From the NCBI RefSeq assembly GCF_018332655.1, contig NZ_BOQL01000022.1, positions 62,001 through 126,000 on the forward strand: 64,000 nt of DNA, given 5' to 3'. Below, in pieces: positions 35,286-42,459 of this stretch; the stretch's first letter is position 1, and each line of letters starts with the position of its first letter. The stretch comes from Actinoplanes auranticolor (GTDB taxonomy: Bacteria; Actinomycetota; Actinomycetes; Mycobacteriales; Micromonosporaceae). The translations under genes and the position numbers were made by a program. The notes under the pieces are model-generated. The model saw only the letters and a list, made by a program, of their open reading frames with translations, made no database searches and had not been told where the DNA came from.

Positions 35286-35846
35286 TCAGGCGTCGGCCAT
35301 CGTGATGCGGGCGTCGTCGGACAGGCGGTAGCCGACGCCGTAGACCGTGGTCACGATCTCCGGGTTGCCGAGCTTGGTGCGCAGCCGGCTCACGTGCACG
35401 TCCACCGTGCGGACCGTCGTGTGCGCGTGTCCCCAGACGTGCCCGAGGAGCTGGCTGCGGCTGAACACCTGGCGCGGGTGCCGGGACAGGAAGACCAGCA
35501 GCTCGTACTCGAGGCGGCTCAGGTCCAGCCGCCTGCCGTCCAGGGCCACCGTGCGGGCGCGGGTGTCGAGCTGCAGGCCGGATGCGTCCGGCAGCACGAC
35601 CGGCGGGGCCGCGGCCGGCGCGAGGTCGATGTCCGCGCCGGGACCGGCGGCGGCGACCAGGTCACGCAGCGCCGTCAGGACCCGCTCGCTCTCCTCCGAG
35701 CCGGGCGCGCCCAGCGTGATGGTGACGGTGACCGACGAGTCGGGGGTGGCGAGCGCCCGCAGCCGGGCGGCGCGGGGACGGCCGGCCCCGCGGCGGACCG
35801 GGGCGGGGCGGGCCAGGGACGGATCGGCGACGGCGAGAACGGACAT
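35286..35846 (-). CDS. OmpR-type winged-helix regulator without receiver domain
   Basis: 186 residues. The C-terminal half is a PhoB/OmpR-type winged helix (LDLSRLEYELLVFLSRHPRQVFSRSQLL, VDVHVSRLRTKLG, VYGVGYRL). The N-terminal half is a short divergent domain (SSVTVTITLGAPGSEESERVLTALRDLV) instead of a phospho-receiver. No histidine kinase is adjacent. ATG with GGAGGG upstream is chosen over a more distant in-frame start. Such regulators are common in actinomycetes; a cysteine-rich leader peptide lies 170 bp upstream on the same strand. Confidence 0.85.
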   Translation of the reverse strand: MSVLAVADPSLARPAPVRRGAGRPRAARLRALATPDSSVTVTITLGAPGSEESERVLTALRDLVAAAGPGADIDLAPAAAPPVVLPDASGLQLDTRARTVALDGRRLDLSRLEYELLVFLSRHPRQVFSRSQLLGHVWGHAHTTVRTVDVHVSRLRTKLGNPEIVTTVYGVGYRLSDDARITMADA

Positions 35847-35902
35847 GTTTGCCCTCCGGAGATTTGGCCGCCGACCGGGTCCCGACCGGCGCCTGAACAA
35901 TA

Positions 35903-35926
35903 CTTTTCCCATGTGTGGGATAGGTT
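35903..35926. promoter_or_regulatory. CCTATC-containing motif upstream of wHTH gene
   Basis: On the minus strand CCTATCCCACACATGGG lies about 60-80 bp before the wHTH start, repeating the CCTATC half of the palindrome at 34998-35014. It probably belongs to the promoter of the wHTH gene. Confidence 0.35.
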
Positions 35927-36017
35927 TATAGACGCGGAACGGCGTCGAGGATCATTCCTTCGGGCTACCGTGGCTCTCGCACCGCGGGGTCGCGGCGGGC
36001 ACATGGACGCCGGTGGA

Positions 36018-36101
36018 TCAATAGGCCCGACAGCGTGCGCTCGCGCACCGGAGGAGGTCGATGGCGAGGCGGGACGTGAGTCGTACGTCGCGCAGCTGCA
36101 T
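36018..36101 (-). CDS. Putative cysteine-containing leader peptide
   Basis: 27-codon ORF beginning MQLRDVRLTSRLAIDLLR and ending CASARCRAY, preceded by AAGGA. The VRLTSRxxIDLLRxxSAxC pattern is that of the small leader peptides found upstream of sulfur-assimilation and sulfonate genes in actinobacteria, where ribosome stalling at Cys codons is thought to control the downstream operon. Here the next gene on its strand is a wHTH regulator 170 bp away, and the LLM monooxygenase fragments lie behind it. It may be an orphan of the decayed locus, or it may now control the wHTH gene. Confidence 0.7.
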   Translation of the reverse strand: MQLRDVRLTSRLAIDLLRCASARCRAY

Positions 36102-36190
36102 GTCCTCATCCTTCACACTCGATGGCCGGGGGTCAAAACAAATCCAGGATGCGGGAGTCACCAATTCAGTGATGATCGGCACAATGCCAT

Positions 36191-36439
36191 TCAGGCGATC
36201 ACCGCTAATGCGGCGGCCTCCCGGCGGGCGATTTCCGCGCGGACGGCCGGAATCACTTCGCGGCCGTAGTCGATCGCGTCGTCCAGCGGGTCGTGACCGC
36301 GGATGAGGAATGTCGTCACGCCGAGGTCGTGATAGTCGAGCAGGGCCCGGGCGACCGTGTCCGGCGTACCGACCAGGGCGGTGGAGTTGCCCGCCGCGCC
36401 GCCGGCCTTCACCGTGGCGGCGATGGTGGGAGTGGACAT
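36191..36439 (-). pseudogene. C-terminal fragment of LLM flavin-dependent monooxygenase
   Basis: 82-residue frame, GGAAGNSTALVGTPDTVARALL...GVTTFLIRGHDPLDDAIDYG, matching closely the C-terminal end of the LLM gene at 37.7-37.97 kb (GGARGNSTVLVGSPETVARVLL). The N-terminal ~290 residues of the TIM barrel are absent. Opposite orientation to the main locus, so it is a remnant of a second paralogue or of a rearrangement. Confidence 0.75.
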
Positions 36440-36481
36440 GGCCGGAACTCTGACCCATCCAAGTTCTGCATGTTAAACAAA

Positions 36482-36505
36482 GCCCATAGGTTCACTAGGA
36501 TATGG
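36482..36505 (+). promoter_or_regulatory. CCCATA-N12-TATGGG inverted repeat and -10-like element
   Basis: Contains TTCACTAGGATATGGG, 50-70 bp before the acyl-CoA dehydrogenase remnant. A related CATA..TCACTAGGCTATG occurs at 33665-33681. Likely the old promoter of the organosulfur genes. Confidence 0.4.
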
Positions 36506-36550
36506 GATCACCGTTGACACCCGTGCTGCAAGGAGGGCACGGTTTGGACC

Positions 36551-36880
36551 ATGCCCACCCCCGCCGCGGATGCCCAGGCTCTGCCGACGCCCCGGCTTTC
36601 CCACTTGGTGGACGTGGCCGCGGCCCTGGCTGCCCACGCCGAACAGCACGACCGGACCGCCGACCTCCCGCACGCCGGCCTGGCCGTGGTGCACGAGGCC
36701 GGCCTGCTCACCCTCACCGTCGGCACCGGGCACGGAGGGCCGGGCGGCGGCCTGGCCGACACCGTCCGCGTCCTCACCGCCCTCGGCCACGGCGATCCCT
36801 CCGTCGCCCTGATCCACACCCCGCAGGACGACGTCGTCCTCACCGCCGCCGGTCGCGCCCTGCTCGAGAGGAATTCCTGA
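36551..36880 (+). pseudogene. Acyl-CoA dehydrogenase (SfnB/DszC-like) with core deleted
   Basis: 109-residue in-frame ORF. Residues 1-88 match the N-terminal helical domain of acyl-CoA-dehydrogenase-type flavin monooxygenases (GLAVVHEAGLLTLTVGTGHGGPGGGLAD, ALGHGDPSVALI). Residues 89-109 (HTPQDDVVLTAAGRALLERNS) match the extreme C terminus of the same family. About 280-290 central residues, including the flavin and substrate sites, are missing, so the product cannot work. It overlaps the next ATG by one base, keeping the old operon joint. Confidence 0.75.
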
Positions 36881-37988
36881 TGACCGTCGAGTTCGTCGGC
36901 ATGATCGGCACCCGGGACGTGTCCGAGACCCGCGGCCCCACCGGGCCACCGATCGACCCGGGGTACGTGCGGCGGTTCAGCCGGGTGCACGAGGACGGCG
37001 GCTTCGACCGGGTGCTGATCGGCTACGGCTCGTCCACGCCGGACGGGACCCAGGTGGCCGCGTACGCCGCCGCGCACACCGAGCGCCTCGGGCTGCTCAT
37101 CGCCCACCGGCCCGGCTTCGTCGCCCCGACGACCGCCGCGCGGACCTTCGCGACACTGGACCAGCTCTCCGGTGGACGGGTCGCCGTGCACACCGTCACC
37201 GGCGGTTCGGACGCCGAGCAGCGCCGCGACGGCGACTACCTGGGCAAGGACGACCGGTACGCCCGCACCGAGGAGTACCTGCGGATCCTGCGCCGCGCCT
37301 GGTCGTCGCCGGAGCCGTTCACGCACGAGGGCCGCTTCTACCGCTTCGAGGACTTCTCCCTGCTCGCCCAGCCGGCCCACCGGATCCCGCTGTACTTCGG
37401 CGGTTCCTCACCAGCGGCGTACCGCACCGGCGGAGCGGTCGCCGACGTCTTCGCCCTCTGGGGCGAACCGCTGAAGGAGACCGCCGAGCAGATCGCCGCC
37501 GTGCGGGCCTCGGCCGCCGCGGCGGGGCGGGGCCTGCTGGGCATCAGCGTCTCGTTCCGGCTCATCCTGGCCGCGACCGACGAGCTGGCCCGGGAGCGGG
37601 CCGAGCGGATCCTGGCCACCATCACCGAGAGCAAGGGCGGCAAGGGCTCCTTCACCGGGACGAGACCCGCGTGCTGGGCGGGCCGCACCCCGAGAACGCC
37701 AGCTCGCAACGCCTGCACGCGGCGGCCGCCAAGGGCGACCGGCACGACCGGGCACTGTGGATGGCCACGGCCCGGGCCGGCGGCGCCCGGGGCAATTCGA
37801 CCGTCCTGGTCGGCTCGCCCGAGACCGTGGCCCGGGTCCTGCTGGACTACGTCGACCTCGGCGTCACCACGATCCTGATCCGCGGCTACGACCCCGTCGA
37901 CGACGCGGTCGACTACGGCCGGCACCTCATCCCGCTCGTCAGGCAGGAACTAGCCCACCGCTCCCTCGTCGCTGCTCAGGGGACCACC
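36880..37988 (+). pseudogene. LLM-class flavin-dependent monooxygenase, frameshifted
   Basis: Full-length LLM (SsuD-like, FMNH2-dependent) gene split between two frames. Frame one runs MTVEFVGMIGTRDVSETRG to SKGGKGSFT. Near 37655-37658 one base appears to be missing, and the protein continues as RDETRVLGGPHPENASSQRL in the next frame to RQELAHR. Restored length is about 367 residues, normal for the family. The second frame has no stop before the flavin reductase, so it reads straight into it. Whether the shift is real or a sequencing error decides between pseudogene and active enzyme. Confidence 0.8.
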
Positions 37989-38504
37989 ATGACTGTCACC
38001 CCTCTCCACCAGGACCGTGCCGTGGACGCCGACCTCTTCCGGGCGCTGCTGCGTCGCCATGCCGCCGCCGTCGTCGTGATCACCGCCCCCGGTGAGCCCC
38101 CGGCCGGCTTCACCGCCACCTCGTTCACGTCCGTCTCGCTCGACCCGCCGCTGGTCTCGTTCTGCCTGGCCAAGACCGCCTCGGCGTGGCCGGCCGTGGA
38201 GTCCGCGAGCACCATCGCGGTGCACGTGCTGACCCTGGAGCAGGAGCACGTCGCCCGCACGTTCGCGACCCGCGGCATCGACCGCTTCGCCGCACACGGC
38301 ACCTGGCGGCCCGGACCGGACGGGGTGCCGCTGCTCGACGGTGTACTGGCCCGCATCGTGTGCCGGGTGACCCAGCGGGTGGAGGCCGGCGATCACACCA
38401 TCGTGCTGGCCGCGCCGGAGCTGGGCGAGCACCACGAGGACACGACGGTCACCCCGCTCGTCTACCACGACGGCACGTACGCGCACCTCCAGCGGTCGGC
38501 GTAG
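37989..38504 (+). CDS. Flavin reductase-domain protein
   Basis: 171 residues, HpaC/flavin reductase-like FMN-binding split-barrel: LFRALLRRHAAAVVVITAPG, GFTATSFTSVSLDPPLVSFCLAKT, VHVLTLEQEHVARTFA, HTIVLAAPELGE. It supplies reduced FMN to the LLM monooxygenases. ATG with AGGGGA 5 nt upstream. There is no stop between the end of the LLM gene and this ATG in the same frame, so it could also be made as the C-terminal half of a fusion. The only apparently intact enzyme left in the locus. Confidence 0.85.
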   Translation: MTVTPLHQDRAVDADLFRALLRRHAAAVVVITAPGEPPAGFTATSFTSVSLDPPLVSFCLAKTASAWPAVESASTIAVHVLTLEQEHVARTFATRGIDRFAAHGTWRPGPDGVPLLDGVLARIVCRVTQRVEAGDHTIVLAAPELGEHHEDTTVTPLVYHDGTYAHLQRSA

Positions 38505-39218
38505 ATGGAGGTCCACTGGTTCCTGCCCACCGCCGGGGACCGCCACGGCATCACCACCGGCGGGCAGGCCGCGGCCACCGTGCGCACCGAACGCCCGCCG
38601 GAGCTGGGCTACCTGGCGCTGGTGGCCCGCGCGGCCGAACGGCTCGGCTTCACCGGCGAGCACTACCGGATCGAGGGCGCGACGACGCGGGAGCCGCCGA
38701 ATCCCGTGAGCCGCCGGACGCGGTCGACGCCAAGCTCGCCGCGGTGCGCGCGCTGACCGGCCGCCGGCTCACGTACGGGATCAGGCTGCACGTCATCACC
38801 AGAGACACCGCCGGCGAGGCCTGGGCGGCGGCGCGCGCCCTGCTCGACCGGGTGCCGGAGGCCGCCGTCACCGCGGCGCGGGAGCGCTTCGCCCGTACCG
38901 AATCGGAGGGTCAGCGCCGGATGGCCCGGCTGGCCGGCGGCGACTCGCTCGAGGTCTCCCCCAACCTGTGGGCCGGCTTCGGCCTGGTCCGGCCGGCGCG
39001 GGCACCGCGCTGGTCGGCAGCCACGCCGAGGTCGCCGAGCGGATCGCCGAGTACCACGCGCGGGCGTGGCCCCTCAGGCGGCCACCGCCGCGGCCCTGCT
39101 GTCGCAGCTGCTGGCCGAGCTCGGCGCCGAGGTCGCGCCCGCGCTGCCGGTGGTGGAGGCGGACCTGCCCGAGTCGGTGGTGATCGCCGAGAAGTACGCG
39201 GCGTTGCACGGCGGGTGA
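38505..39218 (+). pseudogene. Second SsuD-like LLM monooxygenase with several deletions
   Basis: Starts directly after the reductase stop. The N terminus MEVHWFLPTAGDRHG...RAAERLGFTG is joined to EHYRIEGATTREPPNP, losing about 130 residues. After a frame change it resumes at EPPDAVDAKLAAVRALTGR...GIRLHVITRDTAGEAW, losing the FGGSS segment. A second frame change leads to GAGTALVGSHAEVAERIAEYHA. The final part (to 39218, LAELGAEVAPALPVVEADLP) does not look like the LLM end and may come from another gene. Dead gene. Confidence 0.8.
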
Positions 39219-39237
39219 TTGGCGGGGGCTTGTCACG

Positions 39238-39561
39238 ATGATTCCCATGGAGATCCTCGTGACCGTCGCGCTCGTCGTGCTGCTGGTCGGCCTGATCCTG
39301 CTCGGCCTGGCCTCCTCGGCGAACTCCCGCCGGGAACAACTGCGGACAGCTGCCCGGCTCACCGCGATCGAGCAGAAGCTCGACGCGGTGGTCGGGCATC
39401 TCGGCATCACCGTCCGGGAGCGGGAGCTGCCCGAGGTGCTCCGGCTGATCTTCGCGGACCAGCGGGTGGCGGCGGTCAAGGCCTATCGCGACGAGACCGG
39501 CGCCAGCCTGCTGGAGGCGAAGAACGCGGTCGACGCTATTGCTGCGCGGCACGGGCGCTGA
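39238..39561 (+). CDS. Membrane-anchored L7/L12 C-terminal-like protein
   Basis: 107 residues: an N-terminal transmembrane helix (about 5-26), an amphipathic helix, and a C-terminal segment AAVKAYRDETGASLLEAKNAVDAIAA that mirrors the bL12 C-terminal fold (VIKxVRExTGLGLKEAKxLVE). Actinobacterial homologues have this domain without ribosomal function. Met4 is an alternative start. Convergent with the next gene, overlapping by 26 bp. Confidence 0.65.
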   Translation: MIPMEILVTVALVVLLVGLILLGLASSANSRREQLRTAARLTAIEQKLDAVVGHLGITVRERELPEVLRLIFADQRVAAVKAYRDETGASLLEAKNAVDAIAARHGR

Positions 39562-40249
39562 CGCGACGCTCCCGCAGCTTCCCGGCACCGACCAGCAATC
39601 CCGCGGCGGCCATCGAGACCGCTCCCCAGAACACCAGCGAGCCCTCGGCGTTCCCGTCGAACCAGGCCCCGTAGGCCAGCACGGTCGCGACTGCGACCAC
39701 CAGGACCCCGGGCAGGCTCGCCAGCGCCCGGTCCCGCCCGGCCGGCCGCACCAGTCCGACCAGCGCGTCCGCCACCACCAGCAGCGCGGCCACCGCACTC
39801 ATCCCGAAGGTGAACGACCGCACGTCGAGCGGCACGTCCGCGTCGTCCAGCCGGTAGACGACGAGCAGCAGAGCAACGCCCAGCGCCAGGGCCAGAATGG
39901 CGGCGGCGCCGAGGTCCCAGCTGCGCGGCAGCGGCCGCTCCCGGTCCTGGCGCTTGCGCGGGATGTGGTCCCAGGCCCGGTTGATGGCGAAGCGGCTCGC
40001 CAGCGCCCCGAAGATGCTCAGCGCGAGAAAGACGACGATCGGGGCGACCACGCTGCGGGTCAGGTAGGCGATGATGCCGGCGACCAGGGCGGCCACCGGC
40101 AGGCTGGTGGCCGCGCCGACCAGCCAGCCGTTGCGGAAGTCGGTGCGGGCCGCGGGCAGGTCCAGCGGGTGGACCAGCGGCTGGGTCTCGGGGTCGGGCA
40201 GGTCGACGAGCTCTTCCATGGCGGTCGGTGCCTCTTCCAGGGTCGTCAC
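39536..40249 (-). CDS. Multi-pass membrane protein of unknown function
   Basis: 237 residues: acidic N terminus, two helices (about 42-85), a basic loop (RAWDHIPRKRQDRERPLP) and four further helices (110-225). No family recognised. GTG overlaps the stop of the upstream HTH regulator by 4 bp, so the two genes form an operon that should be under that regulator's control. Confidence 0.75.
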   Translation of the reverse strand: MTTLEEAPTAMEELVDLPDPETQPLVHPLDLPAARTDFRNGWLVGAATSLPVAALVAGIIAYLTRSVVAPIVVFLALSIFGALASRFAINRAWDHIPRKRQDRERPLPRSWDLGAAAILALALGVALLLVVYRLDDADVPLDVRSFTFGMSAVAALLVVADALVGLVRPAGRDRALASLPGVLVVAVATVLAYGAWFDGNAEGSLVFWGAVSMAAAGLLVGAGKLRERRVSARAAQQ

Positions 40250-40674
40250 GGCAGCCTCCAGGGCGCGTGGTCGATGAAGGAGCTGGTGGGGTTGGGGCGG
40301 GCGATGTCGTAGACCTTCTGCCGGGAGACGCCGAGCCGGGCGGCGACCGTCACAGCGCTGAAGTCGTCGAGCAGAGCCTCGACGGCGAGCGCCCGGACGG
40401 CGGAGGCCCGGGAGGTCAGGTGGGCGGCGAGGGCGCTGACCTCGGCCGCGATCAGCGCGACGGCGAGCGGTCCGCCGAACGGCGCGGCCCAGTCGGCGGC
40501 GCCACCGGCAGCGGCGGCGAAGATCTCGTCGCCGCCGTCGGCGAGGGCGGCCCGGACCTGCTCAGGGGAGACGCCGGCCGAGGCGAACCGCTCGCGGACC
40601 GGCGCCCGGGTGTCGGGGGTACGGTGCGCCAGGACGATGTCCCAGCCGCTGTCACCCCCGGGTTGACTGCTCAT
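40246..40674 (-). CDS. Small HTH regulator with autoregulatory-looking operators
   Basis: 142 residues. The N-terminal ~75 residues are a helical domain rich in Ala/Asp (SPEQVRAALADGGDEIFAAAAGG). A C-terminal helix-turn-helix is visible in VEALLDDFSAVTVAARLGVSRQKVYDIARPNP. ATG is chosen because the longer frame upstream is antisense to another gene. One 17-bp palindrome lies 14 bp upstream of the start and another within codons 3-8. Translationally coupled to a downstream membrane protein gene. I infer a repressor of its own operon. Confidence 0.75.
   Translation of the reverse strand: MSSQPGGDSGWDIVLAHRTPDTRAPVRERFASAGVSPEQVRAALADGGDEIFAAAAGGAADWAAPFGGPLAVALIAAEVSALAAHLTSRASAVRALAVEALLDDFSAVTVAARLGVSRQKVYDIARPNPTSSFIDHAPWRLP
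40651..40667. promoter_or_regulatory. Operator copy 2 (GTCACCCC-C-GGGTTGAC)
   Basis: 17-bp near-palindrome, one mismatch, located inside the start of the HTH regulator gene. Centre lies 37 bp from the perfect copy at 40688-40704. Confidence 0.7.
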
Positions 40675-40687
40675 GGGACCAGCATGT

Positions 40688-40704
40688 GTCACCCCGGGGG
40701 TGAC
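40688..40704. promoter_or_regulatory. Operator copy 1 (GTCACCCC-G-GGGGTGAC)
   Basis: Perfect 17-bp palindrome just upstream of the HTH regulator gene, between it and the divergent DUF2238 remnant. Confidence 0.75.
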
Positions 40705-40746
40705 TGTCAACCCTCCAGACTGGACCGGGCCGCCTAGAGTGCGCCT

Positions 40747-41048
40747 GTGCCCACGTTCCCGCTCGCGTACCGGTGGACGCTGGGCGTCTTCCTGATCGTG
40801 CTCGCCGGGCGGCGCTGGTGGCGGTGGACGTGGTGCTGTCCACGAGTGCGGTGTACGAGCTGTTCGAGTGGGCCATCGCGATGACGCTCGCTCCCGGGGC
40901 GGCGGAGGCATACAACGGCCCGCAGGGCGATCTGTGGGACGCCCAGAAGGACATGACCGGGGCGGTGGTCGCGGTGGCGGTCGCGTACCACGGGCCTCGT
41001 TTTGGCTCTCGCCGGAGGCCGGACCCGGCGGCGAGGCTGGACGGATGA
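40747..41048 (+). pseudogene. DUF2238 (YjdF-like) membrane protein remnant
   Basis: Starts at a leaderless GTG after TAGAGT with FPLAYRWTLGVFLIVLA, then shifts frame into ALVAVDVVLSTSAVYELFEWAIAMTLAPGAAEAYNGPQGDLWDAQKDMTGA, where YELFEW and QGDLWDAQKDM are DUF2238 hallmarks. The family has about 200 residues and six helices. Here the middle helices are missing and the reading frame is broken. It ends overlapping the LysE start by 4 bp. Confidence 0.7.
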
Positions 41049-41683
41049 TCAGTCTCGCGTCGCTGCTCGGCGTCACGGCCGTCGCCCTGGGCATGGTGCT
41101 CACCCCCGGCCCGAACATGATGTACCTGGTGTCGCGCAGCATCACCCAGGGCCGGCGCGCCGGCGTGGTCTCGCTGGGCGGCGTGGCGATCGGCTTCCTG
41201 GTCTACCTGACCGCCGCCAACCTCGGCCTCTCGGTGATCTTCGTGCACGTCCCGGAGGCGTACACGGTGCTCAAACTGGCCGGCGCGGCGTACCTGGGCT
41301 GGCTCGCGTTCCAGACGCTGCGCCCGGGCGGCACGTCGGTCTTCGCCCCGGGTGAGCTGCCGGCCGACTCGTCGTGGCGGCTGTTCACCATGGGCCTGCT
41401 CACCAACCTGCTCAACCCGAAGGCCGCGATCATGTACCTGTCGCTGATCCCGCAGTTCGTGCGGCCCGACGCCGGGCCCGTGCTCGTCCAGGGCTTCGTG
41501 CTCGGCGGCGTGCAGATCCTGGTGAGCCTGACGGTCAACCTGCTGATCATCTCGGCGGCGGGCGGCATCGCGGTCTTCCTGGCCCGGCGGCCGGGCTGGC
41601 TGCGGATCCAGCGCTACCTGATGGGTACGGTGCTCGGCGCGCTCGCCGTCCACCTCGCCACGGACCGCGCCCGCCCGGCCTGA
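41045..41683 (+). CDS. LysE-family amino-acid exporter
   Basis: 212 residues with six helices and the LysE/RhtB signature GMVLTPGPNMMYLVSRSITQGRRAG at the N terminus, plus LLTNLLNPKAAIMYLSLIPQF. Predicted to export an amino acid or similar small molecule by proton antiport. ATG overlaps the end of the DUF2238 remnant. A hypothetical gene follows after 1 bp and is probably co-transcribed. Confidence 0.92.
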   Translation: MISLASLLGVTAVALGMVLTPGPNMMYLVSRSITQGRRAGVVSLGGVAIGFLVYLTAANLGLSVIFVHVPEAYTVLKLAGAAYLGWLAFQTLRPGGTSVFAPGELPADSSWRLFTMGLLTNLLNPKAAIMYLSLIPQFVRPDAGPVLVQGFVLGGVQILVSLTVNLLIISAAGGIAVFLARRPGWLRIQRYLMGTVLGALAVHLATDRARPA

Positions 41684-41684
41684 C

Positions 41685-42161
41685 ATGTCGTTCTGCTGGG
41701 ACGTCTACGTGTGGCTGCCGCGGCGCGACCCGGAGCTCCTGCGGGCGTTCGTCGACCGCTACGTCGACCCGGAAGCCCCCGGCGACGACCGGCTCCCGGC
41801 GTTCCGGCGCACCTACATCACCGGCACGCCGGGCGGGGCCGACGCCGCGGCGCTGGCCGAACTGCACCCGAGTGACGGCACCGGGGCCTTCACGCTGTAC
41901 CTGCACGGCCGCAACCACCCGTGGGCGATGATCACCATGACCGAGGACGACGCGGCCGTGCTGGGCCTGAGCATCGACGACCCCGGCAACTCGCCGGCCG
42001 AACGCCGGGAGGCGCGGGAGCTGATCGAGCGGCTGCGCCAGGAATTCGCCGCCCCGGCCGGAATCGCGGGCGTGGAGATGCCGCCGCCAGGGTCGCGGCA
42101 CCAGTGGCGTACGGACCACACCCCGATCCGCGTCGGCACCATCCCGGACGATCCGGCCTGA
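41685..42161 (+). CDS. Hypothetical protein
   Basis: 158 residues, soluble, with an alternating beta/alpha look (CWDVYVWLPRRDPELLRAFVDRYVDP; GAFTLYLHGRNHPWAMITMTEDDAAVLGLSID). I recognise no family. Begins one base after the LysE stop, so co-transcribed. Actinobacterial codon use is normal. Confidence 0.7.
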   Translation: MSFCWDVYVWLPRRDPELLRAFVDRYVDPEAPGDDRLPAFRRTYITGTPGGADAAALAELHPSDGTGAFTLYLHGRNHPWAMITMTEDDAAVLGLSIDDPGNSPAERREARELIERLRQEFAAPAGIAGVEMPPPGSRHQWRTDHTPIRVGTIPDDPA

Positions 42162-42221
42162 GCCCGTCAGGTTCCGGAATGCCGGGGTGACCGGCGGCGT
42201 TGGCAGGACCGAGGAGGCATC

Positions 42222-42344
42222 ATGAAGGTTCGCAACTCGCTCCGGTCCCTCAAGAGCAAGCCGGGTTCCGTGGTCACCCGCCGGCGGGGCCGGATGGTCG
42301 TCATCAATCGCAAGAACCCCCGCTGGAACGGCCGTCAGGGCTGA
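42222..42344 (+). CDS. rpmJ: Ribosomal protein bL36, zinc-independent (C-minus) form
   Basis: 40 residues, [40 protein letters not shown] in outline. The four zinc-binding Cys/His of the C-plus paralogue are absent. This is the paralogue that replaces zinc-binding bL36 under zinc starvation and is often repressed by Zur. Good SD (gaggaggc) before ATG. I see no obvious Zur box upstream. Followed by its own terminator. Confidence 0.93.
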   Translation: MKVRNSLRSLKSKPGSVVTRRRGRMVVINRKNPRWNGRQG

Positions 42345-42373
42345 TCCCGCGATACCGTGAGAAGGCACCAAGG

Positions 42374-42407
42374 CCGGGAACCCGCCGCCACGGGTTCCCG
42401 GTCTTTT
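42374..42407 (+). terminator. Terminator after bL36 gene
   Basis: Perfect 11-bp stem (ccgggaacccg / cgggttcccgg), 6-nt loop, then TCTTTT. Confidence 0.9.
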
Positions 42408-42459
42408 GCGTGCGGGAGATCACGATGCGGCCGGGTCCGTCCACGCCGACACTGATCCG

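Noticed and set aside
35169..35300. Small zinc-ribbon-like frame (CxCG ... CHxGCDGKG)
   Set aside because: No clear start or SD, and it runs on through the antisense of the wHTH gene.
37655..37660. Programmed ribosomal frameshifting in the LLM gene
   Set aside because: No slippery heptamer, upstream SD-like stimulator or obvious downstream structure at the shift; a simple base loss or sequencing error is more likely.
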